Below are positions 55,954 to 64,000 of a stretch of 64,000 nt of DNA, piece after piece; position 1 is the first letter of the stretch, and every line of letters starts with the position of its first letter. Made by a program: the position numbers and the translations under genes. The notes below the pieces were generated by a model. It saw only the letters and a program-made list of their open reading frames with translations. It made no database searches and was not told the DNA's origin. The stretch is from Triatoma infestans (Eukaryota; Arthropoda; Insecta; Hemiptera; Reduviidae), in contig JAAEAF010002620.1 of the NCBI GenBank assembly GCA_011037195.1, positions 1 through 64,000 of the forward strand. The letters are read 5' to 3'.

Positions 55954-58900
55954 CTATAGAAAAAAAAAAATCTTAACTATATAAAAAAAAAGTAAAAAGA
56001 CAGACATATATTTAAAACGGAAAAATTAGGATTGTAAAATATAGAATACCAATTGCCCATATGTTTTGTTGTTCACATATTCACACTTTTCCTTAAACAG
56101 GTTTTCATTGTTTCCCATAGATATGGCTTCTTTCATTTTCTTTATTGTATCATTAACACACATATCTTCCGCATATATAATTTTGTAGTCCATTAAATAA
56201 GGGTACCCTTTCACTGTAGTGATGCACCTACAAAAACGAATAATGTCAAAAAGTTTAAATAATTAGTTTCTATTTAAAATAAATCCTAACTAGCGTTAAT
56301 GATTTAATAAAAGCCTACCTTTTCTTTGTACGCGAATATGGTGATAACACCAACAAGAAAAAAGGATCTGTAGTTTTTTTGGTAAACAATGCACGCAGAT
56401 CTGCATGCTTAGGTTGATTAATTACAGATGATTCAGCTACAGATACTGGATATGAAAAGTACCAACCAACTACAAATTGCTGATTGCCCATATATCCTGA
56501 TTTTGAAGATTCTGCAACAAGAAAATGAAAGTAATGAGATCTATATATAATGTATATAAAGATCTGGTATGAAACTGTCATGTTAATAAAAGCTATGATT
56601 TACCCTTGCCTTGGTTAAATTTTGCTAAATTAACACAACATAATACAAGGTTACACAAATATTAATTAAATAAAGTATTAATCGCATGAATAATATTAAA
56701 TAAGATCTACTCGATAAATTCGCACTTCCGGTTATTCGATTTTACATTCGATTACATTCCACAAAACCAGTACGTCCGATAATCGAACACAACGTTGCAT
56801 CCCCGGTCATATTCATGAACCGCTTTCCCTTCTCCGTTTCTTATCTAAGTACTCTATTCTTCAGATAGCATCTATCATTCACAATATAAGAACACTCAGT
56901 GATACTGAAGATGTATTCCAATCCCTATCTCCTGCGTTCCGTATAGCCTCTTATAGGTACGATCATTCTTTCCAGTTATTTCCTGGCAGTAATCAACATG
57001 CATAACGGTCTGTACGTTCCAAGTTCTTATGGGTTTCCCTTTCCCTTTATCAATCAAGACTAGCCTCGCTATCTCCATCTTTCGCTGAACATATCTCACA
57101 ACAAATATTTATTATACATATACAACATCAACTCCGGATCCACCTGTACCACCTGAAGCACATCCACCGGGTTTCCATCTGGTCCTGCGGCTTTTTATTT
57201 TTCATATCCACAATAGCTCTCACCAACTCCTCTTCCTCGAACTAAGGCAAATCTACAAAAGTTCTTTCCGGACAAGCCAGATTTACCGGAAACAACTCCT
57301 TAACAACCTCATATATTAACAATTCATCATCATCAATGTATGGCGCCTTCGCAGCGCCAAGTTTTGATTACTAAACCAAATACATAAACATAAACCAAAC
57401 CCCACGGATCCCTTTTGACAACCATACATAGCTCATTCCAGCAGCGCTTTTTGCTGTTATTAATGGCCTTTGTAGGACCTTCCTCCTTTCTTTATAACCA
57501 CCATACTGATTCCAACCAGCGAACTATCTTGTTCTTTTTCGTGCGCTAATCTTCTTACCCGCAGACAATTTGATCTAAATTTCGCAATTTCTTGTTCCAC
57601 CAATAAACAGGATATCTGCCATGCCGCGGTGTCCTCCTTGTCATTGGCTCCTTGTTAACAGCCACACACTCTTCCACACCCGTTTTATCACTCTTTACTA
57701 ATTCACACACTTCTACCCTTAAGCTCCTGAATATTATAACACTGATCATATCAAAGTTGAGAGCCCCTTTCCTTTCTAAATAAGCATGCATTCGATTGAT
57801 TGGATTCACTAGTAATACCTTCATAAAATCAGTTAATTACCTGAATTCCAGTCATAAGTTGTAAGTCCGGCGTCTGCTATAGGTGCACAAGTAGTTACAT
57901 GCAACGTGTGATTACCCACATCATACCAACCAAGAAAGAGGCCTTTTGCGGATGTCAAATTTGAAGAGTAGCAATGAATTTCTGCTGTTAGCAAAGCTTC
58001 TAGGTAGAAAGATATTCGAAAAGGAGCCTTTACAAGAAAATATATATAATATTAAAATATATGTTTTATCACAGCTGCTAATATGTTGATTTCTTTATTT
58101 TATACTTACGGATTTCTCCGTCGGAAATCGTTTACAGTAAATAAGTTGTCTAGTTGCTTTGCTTGTTCGGTTTCTATTTTTTTTCCTGTTGCCTGCTGAT
58201 GAATGTAATATCTGATTGAGGTCCGAATATTTGGATACAATAACTTTTGTTATAGATCCACTGTCATCATGCATTAATGTTAACCCACCTTCCTCATAAC
58301 CAATTGCTGGTGAAATCTAAGAATAAATACATTTAAAAAAAAAAAAGTGAAAATTATTAAAACCGCAAAATCTTAGTTTTACCATTATTACATCATCTCG
58401 CTGTTGGTCCCAATTCTTATCAACAACTGATGTTGCCCAATCTTCATCACATTCCTTATTTTCCTGCACTACATACTCTTTGGTTCTAGTTTTTTTAAGT
58501 TGTTGAATATAATAACACCGATCACATCCAAAATTAATAGCCCCTTTCATTTCTAAATAAGCATGTATTCTGCTGATTAGGTTTACGTCACCACAATTTT
58601 TTAGACCAGCTCTTATTTGGGTTTTTGTTATATATGTTGGTCTTTTCTCGGCCCAACAATTTAATATGTGTGATTTTATCTACAACAAAAAAGTGACGGC
58701 ATTTTTTCATTTATTAGAAAAAGAAGTATTGGGGACAATTTATTAATAATTTAAAATTATGGCCAATATTTTTTCTTTTTACTAACCGTAAGGTATCGAT
58801 TAATGAGGAATGTTTTCGTATTGTAGAAAAATTCTGGAAAAAGTTCTTCCTCTTCTTTACTAAAATGAGTCAGATCCATCGTGATTTCTTGTGTAGGATG

Positions 58901-61900
58901 AGTTAGATTGTATACATTTTTCATTCTCTCTTGCAGACATAACATATATTTACTGCTTATCTAAGTAAAAACAATATTGTGAGGGCATAAACTTTCCAAC
59001 TCATTATATTATTATTTAGTTACTTTTTTATCACGTTTTTAAAGAGCTTTGCTTTTTACAAGAGAAGAAAAAAAACCTACAAGAGGTTTTCAAATGTAGT
59101 ATTTAAAAAAAAAAAAAAATTGCTCCTGAAGTAAGTAAAATAAAATATAGGTTTCGAAGGAGTCACAGTAGCATAGAGGTTGTAACATGAATATTAGTAC
59201 CTTTTTTTAGCCTTAAATATAAAGCGATAATAAGTTAATTTCGGATCTCGCCTTGGATTTAGATGGTGAATTTTGTAAGATAAGTATAAAGGGAAGTGTG
59301 CTCCTCCAAGGCACTTGACCAGTTTTAGAAATAGAGTTTTGGAAAAATAAGCATTACTTTACTGAAGCGTTACTTTGTTGAAGATTTTTTCATTAAAGTG
59401 GCAATTAGTTAAATCTTTGTAAATTCATTATAATCACTAAGTTACAATGATTTTAGTGTATCTAAAAAATATACCGGATATTACAACTAGAAAATGTAAT
59501 ATCTCTTACTTTCAAAGAGGGCCGACATTAGAAAGCACCGAATTCCACACAAATCTTTGCGGAAACTTCTAGAAAATTTATGTAAATAAAAATTATAATA
59601 ATTTGTAAATATACTTATAAATAGCAGCAACCTGCGCTCCTGACTCCCTTATCTTTCTCTCTTTACATTGGCTACTGTTGGACCTATATCTCTCCATTAT
59701 TTGTTTCAAGGTATGTCGAAGCATTTTAGTTCTAAACAACTGATTTTTAAGAAGACCGCTTCCCACAATTAGGTAAGCTACGGAAAAAGATTTTTCAATT
59801 TTGAAAGCTTCATTCAATGAATTATATCTGTTAAGTATTATATTTATTCTCCTTAAAACAGTTTCGAAATGAAATATCTCTATCCTAAAGTAATAGTTCA
59901 CCCATCTTTAATTTGTTTTTAGATAATCTTTCCGTCTTCTAACTCAATCTTTCTTTTGGCCCCTTCCACGCAATATATGCAAACAGTTATCGGTTTATAA
60001 AATCGCCAAAAATAAAAATCATAAAAAGTTAACACACTGTAATGTAAATTCACAATTTTTCATTAAACAACCTAACCAACGTGATAATTAAAAATGATTC
60101 ATATTCATTACTTATATGAAACATATTGTTAAATATGTAGAAGAATTCCAGTAAACATATGTGTAAATTACATTTAATTTTGTTTTTTTAATATTGCTAG
60201 TCTGAATTTTATGTCAATAAATTGATTTCAGCAGCATTATATTTTGATTATTTCCACTTCATTCTCTTTCTCGCTTTCAAAACAGGTTTAATACGTACTT
60301 GTTCCACACTTTTTTTTTATAAGAAGTGCCATGGGTTTCAACGCAGTTTCTATCTCGCATATACCTTGAACCAGTCCTACATTAAAACTTAAGTTATTTT
60401 AGTATAAATAATACTAAGGTTAAGAATAGCTGTTGTTAATAATACAAATACGATGGTAGCATCAGCCACAGAAGAAAAGTTTATTTTTCATATTTCAGAT
60501 ACCTTTGGTATCCTTCCTCAACATTTTGCTACACTGCCGGGCCTCTCTCTCCTTGACTGTTCCTGAGGAAAAACTTCAAAACGAAATGTCGAAAAATAAT
60601 TTCTGAAATTTGAAAGTTTTCTTCTTTGACCCCTTCCAACCATCATTGTATTTTACAATTTCTTCAACTTTTTCCGATAATTACATAATATTATGTAAAA
60701 AAAAAAAAGAAAAGAAAAAAAATTGGTTTGAAACACATATACGACTTTCTCTTTGTCACGACAAATACAATTTACAAATTTTCTTAAAATTGTGACGTTG
60801 ATCAACTTTTTGCTGGGTGGCCATTAAAAAATGATGGAAAATCACTGAAGCCGCTTATAGAGAAAATCATGAACAACTAAAACAACTATTCAGTAAAGTG
60901 CGCAAGCATCGCACAACACACACACACGGACATATTTAAATTAGATCATATTTCAAAATTCCAAATATCCTTCCAGAATACAGATTAGAACCATATTTTA
61001 TTTCGCATGTTAATGCACAAAAAAGAGGGAATTCCACAATGTACACTAAATGTGAGCTTAAATTTCTTCTTCCTGTTTCTCATTATTCAACTAAAGGTCT
61101 TCATTATCGTATGTATGGGGATATGCACTTGCCATTTCTTCAGGAAACTTGCTGTGTAAACATGCCTTACTAAAATTTACATATTTTACACACTATGTAT
61201 TAGTACATTTTATGAACAATCATTTACACCCAACAGAGCCACAATGTATGTTTTAAGTCGCTGTTGTTTTGGTTGTCTTTACAAGTTAACATCTAAGCTT
61301 CTAATTCAACTTCTGAATTTTATCTCTCTTCGTTTTTCTATTCTTCGTTTGTGCTTTGTTGGATATTTAAAAAAAAAAAAGAAGTTTGTAAATATTTTTT
61401 CTAACTTAGACATTTTCACAAATTTATAAATTTACTAAAAATATAATTTATTAATACTTGTTTATAGATACTATAATTTATAAACAAGTCACATAACAAT
61501 AAAATTAATAACTATCACGCGCATTAGAAATCTTTACAGCTTATCTGATGTAAATTATAAACTTAAAGTAAGAGAAGTTATCAAAATAATTTTATAAATT
61601 GCCTTGTAGCTATTATCTTACTGGAGGTAGCTCATTCCGCTTTCTATTAAATGGTACAGTCGAAAATGCAGGAGGTATAGTACAACTTGAGGCTGGTTTT
61701 GGAAGTAAAATCTGAGACTTCTGCATGGATGATGGAATGTCTGCACTTCCTTCAATATCTATCTCAATTTCTTCATCCAGATTGTCATCAATTTTTGTAA
61801 GTTTTACCTTATAAAATGAATGCAAATCTATACTATAGCTATACTTAATAATATAAAAAACAATACTTCAGATGTAAAATATATCACGCTTACAATTTCC

Positions 61901-62216
61901 TCATTTTTTCCTGTGAAAATGGAATTACAGTTAAGCGTAAGTACTCTTTCCTTTAACATACTGAGATTTATATTATCTTGAAAGTAATCTCTCTTTCTGA
62001 ATTCAAAAGCGGAAGGATTTAAAATACATTAAGTGGAAAAAGAAACTGGACTTCAATATGTACAGCACAATTATAGAAAGTATGCTTTTTGATCACTAAT
62101 CAACTTTCTTACCTCATATAAAACTGACTATTTTTTTTTCTTTTCTTACTTAATAATGGAGGACTGGTTAGCACTGTTGTTTGTAAAGCAGACCGTGGAC
62201 ATGTTGCTTCAAGTAC
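55822..62216 (-). CDS. MYSM1-like: MYSM1-like SWIRM/MPN protein, 3' ten exons (MPN domain lacks JAMM residues)
   Basis: MYSM1 proteins are nuclear chromatin regulators with SANT, SWIRM and MPN domains that remove ubiquitin from histone H2A. Minus-strand exons, 5' to 3': 62150-62216, 61894-61910, 61622-61807, 58787-58960, 58383-58679, 58110-58316, 57841-58027, 56319-56511, 56050-56227, 55822-55953. They join in phase as 545 residues. An acidic linker ([14 protein letters not shown]) is followed by a SWIRM domain across exons 4-5 (about residues 118-197) with [20 protein letters not shown] and [10 protein letters not shown], characteristic of MYSM1. The MPN domain begins at residue 317 ([18 protein letters not shown]). 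VVGWYFSYP replaces the canonical VIGWYHSHP: His to Phe397, His to Tyr399, Ser407 kept, Asp to Asn410. The upstream Glu is also not seen (Lys344 region). Catalysis is therefore unlikely. The SANT part is not in view. The very small 17-nt exon and the weak donor GTATTC of exon 9 are the least certain parts. Confidence 0.85.
56050..56227 (-). CDS. MYSM1-like exon (end of MPN domain)
   Basis: Encodes [20 protein letters not shown], then [16 protein letters not shown] helices and NKTYGQL. Acceptor TTTTTGTAG. An unspliced read-through would end in a stop at 56026-56028. Confidence 0.75.
56319..56511 (-). CDS. MYSM1-like exon with degenerate JAMM motif
   Basis: Acceptor TTCTTGTTGCAG, donor GTAGGC. 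It encodes [20 protein letters not shown], then [25 protein letters not shown]. The GWY and SPY landmarks of MPN+ proteins are kept while the zinc ligands are replaced. Confidence 0.88.
56890..57110 (-). pseudogene. Possible non-LTR endonuclease fragment
   Basis: The minus-strand frame contains [17 protein letters not shown], similar to the TWNVRT start of RTE/R1 apurinic-like endonucleases, preceded by a lysine-rich stretch. It is short and isolated. It lies downstream of the R1-like fragment in the same orientation. Confidence 0.35.
57130..57700 (-). pseudogene. R1-like non-LTR retrotransposon fragment in a MYSM1-like intron
   Basis: On the minus strand, frames with breaks read [18 protein letters not shown], then [20 protein letters not shown] and [13 protein letters not shown] with [20 protein letters not shown]. 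These are, in order, the linker between endonuclease and reverse transcriptase and the first RT motif of R1/LOA-type elements. It is inactive. Confidence 0.75.
57701..57836 (-). pseudogene. Diverged partial copy of the SWIRM exon
   Basis: On the minus strand it translates to [19 protein letters not shown], parallel to [20 protein letters not shown] in exon 58383-58679. The DNA similarity extends over about 110 bases (57725-57835 against 58490-58595). It lies just inside the intron after exon 57841-58027 and runs open into the R1-like fragment. Confidence 0.7.
57841..58027 (-). CDS. MYSM1-like exon (start of MPN domain)
   Basis: Encodes [51 protein letters not shown]. Acceptor TCTTGTAAAG, donor GTAATT, phase 1. 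The canonical catalytic Glu position (A-E-V-I-G-L-L-G) reads A-K-G-L-F-L-G. Confidence 0.88.
58110..58316 (-). CDS. MYSM1-like exon (linker between SWIRM and MPN)
   Basis: 69 codons, [20 protein letters not shown] to [11 protein letters not shown], containing a basic stretch [11 protein letters not shown]. Acceptor TTATTCTTAG, donor GTAAGTATA. Confidence 0.88.
58383..58679 (-). CDS. MYSM1-like exon (SWIRM core)
   Basis: 99 codons, [60 protein letters not shown]. It gives the strongest family signal in the gene. Acceptor TTTGTTGTAG, donor GTAAAA. Confidence 0.92.
58787..58960 (-). CDS. MYSM1-like exon (SWIRM start)
   Basis: 58 codons from [16 protein letters not shown] to [27 protein letters not shown] corresponds to the first SWIRM helices. 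Acceptor TTTTTACTTAG, donor GTTAGT. Confidence 0.88.
58961..61621 (-). other. Large MYSM1-like intron
   Basis: About 2.7 kb. It holds an open frame at 59593-59901 (-) with [20 protein letters not shown] that I could not assign. It also holds a weak CTGAGGA..CGAAATG motif at 60563-60590 and a degraded HINE 5' half at 60718-60920. No splice-compatible exon was needed to keep the frame. Confidence 0.55.
60718..60920 (+). mobile_element. HINE fragment, diverged
   Basis: AATTGGTTTGAAACACATATACGACTTTCTC resembles the HINE 5' end, followed by TTTTCTTAAAATTGTG, GAGAAAATCATGAAC and CAGTAAAGTGCGC, then a CA tract. It is strongly decayed. Confidence 0.4.
61622..61807 (-). CDS. MYSM1-like exon (acidic linker)
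   Basis: 62 codons, [20 protein letters not shown] to [10 protein letters not shown]. Acceptor TTTTATAAG, donor GTAAGA. Low complexity, acidic then proline/serine-rich, as between SANT and SWIRM in this family. Confidence 0.78.
61894..61910 (-). CDS. MYSM1-like micro-exon
   Basis: 17 bases between acceptor CATTTTCACAG and donor GTAAGC. It completes an Arg codon and adds KNEEI. It is inferred because it is the piece that makes the phases of its neighbours agree. Confidence 0.55.
62150..62216 (-). CDS. MYSM1-like exon, most 5' one recognised
   Basis: 67 bases, [20 protein letters not shown] followed by LL, in phase 0 with acceptor TTTTAATGTTAG and donor GTAAGAAAAG. Exons upstream were not recognised. 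Confidence 0.6.
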
Positions 62217-64000
62217 CTAACATTAAAACAAAGTATAATGAATACTTGGACATAAGAAGATAAAGACTTCTGGAAAAACAAATTTTGATCACAATTATCA
62301 AATCCTAGATATTACCAATATCTAGTATATTTTACAAATGATTTTAAGAAATTAATAGTATAAATTGAAGAATAATAATATAATATTCTTTTAGAAACTA
62401 TAATCTGGTGTTGTAAAAATAAGAAAGAAAAGTATATCAGGTATTCCTGAATATTTCAAAGATATGTTATTGCATGTTACGAGCACTGGACAATGAAGGT
62501 ATGGCATTAATCAAATGTGATTATTAGAAAACTAACACAATGCATAAATTTTAGAATTCTGTAGTTAAAAATAAATTAAGGAAAATATCTTAAAAACAAG
62601 TTTTTTACATTATCTAAAACAGGTTTTAAAGACATCTTTTTATTCCCTCAAATTTTCAAAATTCAATTATCACTAGAAATGTATGCTTTAAAGACCTCTC
62701 AGAAAAAAAAAAGTGGCTTACAGGAATTTATGTCAGTGTTCAACATAGTTAAAATTTGCGGCAGCAAGTTCAAAATTGATATTCTACTTGAATATTCCCA
62801 AAAAAGAAAAGTTTTAGTCAAAAAGAATATCCCATAGGAAGAAGTGGACTAGCCACTTCTTCAGAGATCTTTGCGATCTGCGTATATCCCAGACTAATAA
62901 CGCGAACAACACTTGCACTAATACTCCTAACACTCATACAATACTACTGTGCAATGTCCATCTCACTACCACACAGTGCACAATGTAAATTGTACAGAAG
63001 ACTACACGTGCAAACATTAACACTCAAGGAAGCCCCAATACACATCTTTTAGTTGTAGTGGATTAGTGACCCTCTAGCAAATCTAGAACTAGCCTAATCC
63101 AACTAAGATTCTCAATAGTCCGAACAAATGAAACAATCACCTTCAGAGGAAACTCATGGCTATTGTGAAGAATAGCAACTTCTCACTAGTAATCCTTCTG
63201 GACTCCCAATGAGCATGTAGACAACCTACTCCCATCTATAGAGATAAATGCTGTGAAGTTATCTATGCCTGGAAGCTTGACAGACATTTACCAAAGACAC
63301 ACTAGCAATTTGATATGTCCCGGGACAAATACTAGAAAAAGCTACTTTATACAACTAACATCTAGGTCAAATAGGTCTCTAATTGCCAATTTAGTTAAAT
63401 ATTTTTTTGCGATTTTATCGAAAAAGCTAGAGCATTTTCTTTAAACTTACAAATACTTTATTTTATTAATGCTTTTAAAGAATACAGATTCTTTCTTCAT
63501 ACATGGAATTGCTATAATACTATAACAAAAAACCAAATTTTCTTCTATGCAAGAATACTTATAAACTTAAAATTTAACTTAATAGTAAGAGAAATATCAT
63601 CTTTAAACTAAGTAACTTATTTTTACGTTAATCTTTTATCTGGTACAGTGTTATCAAAACTACTCTACAAAGATATACTACATAAAAGAAGATATACTTT
63701 AGTCTTTTTACAGAGGACATACTAAATAAACATATACTAGCGAAGATTAAAAATAAAATAAAAATCCAAGTTAGAAGAAAATTTGCCTAATGGAAATTGA
63801 GAAATCAATAAGAGTAAGCTCCCATGAGGTTTCAAAGAGGCTTGTTTTAATTTATTAAAGCTTTTAACATGCTAAAACTATGTATTATCGAAACGATCTC
63901 GATTTGGCTGAAACAAATAATAAAATTAAATCGCAATACATTCTTCTCTTTTATTCTATTATATATATTACATAATAAATTAAAAATCTTTCATTTTCTG
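62217..64000. other. Upstream intron or flank of the MYSM1-like gene
   Basis: No SANT/Myb-like exon was found on the minus strand. The block at 62846-63060 (TGGACTAGCCACTTCTTCAG, TATCCCAGACTAATA) shares a motif with 35570-35660. The open frame at 63253-63444 (+) is not recognisable. Confidence 0.4.

Noticed and set aside
59593..59901. 102-codon open frame on the minus strand inside the MYSM1-like intron
   Set aside because: It looks more protein-like than most ([17 protein letters not shown]), but it is not needed for the gene's phase and I cannot match it to a family. It was left as an unassigned frame.

Overview
This is eukaryotic, AT-rich, intron-bearing DNA. It most likely comes from an insect, possibly a hemipteran-like genome, but the exact order is inference. 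The grounds are two multi-exon genes with GT-AG introns, an insect-style fatty acyl-CoA reductase, tRNA-derived SINEs, and a large load of degenerate non-LTR, mariner and helitron-like elements. There is no operon structure, CRISPR array or other prokaryotic feature.

Layout. Positions 1-41158 are almost entirely transposon-derived. The dominant component is one non-autonomous family with at least 15 recognisable copies in both orientations. It starts TCTGGTGTGAAACACTC, carries a subterminal inverted repeat (ACTTTCTCTTACTCC), has a CA/TG microsatellite near its 3' end and ends in a CCTCTTACT..AGTAAGAG hairpin. This is the architecture of Helentron-associated HINE/DINE-1-like elements. Inserted among or into these copies are two SINE families, two solo LTRs with clean 4-bp target duplications, several truncated non-LTR retrotransposons (jockey-like, RTE-like with a nested R1-like 3' end, and a family with a C-terminal CCHC-type motif), a mariner relic, and palindromic foldback elements, one of them a 424-bp near-perfect palindrome. 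One orphan exon-like reading frame (17787-17990) is the only possible host coding sequence found there.

Positions 41159-48919 (+) hold a fatty acyl-CoA reductase gene. Seven exons join in phase and encode 488 residues from just inside the N-terminus to the stop codon; the first coding exon was not found. Its last large intron contains a hAT-like non-autonomous element. Positions 48920-55821 are again non-coding and repeat-derived.

Positions 55822-62216 (-) hold the 3' ten exons (545 residues) of a MYSM1-like gene (Myb/SWIRM/MPN histone H2A deubiquitinase family). The SWIRM domain is well preserved. The MPN domain has lost its zinc-binding JAMM residues (H-S-H is F-S-Y and the Asp is Asn), which suggests a pseudo-enzyme. 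The intron next to the MPN exons contains a diverged copy of part of the SWIRM exon joined to an R1-like retrotransposon fragment. The 5' end of this gene, including any SANT/Myb domain, lies to the right of the window or was not recognised.

The two genes converge (FAR on +, MYSM1-like on -), and nothing in the sequence links their functions.
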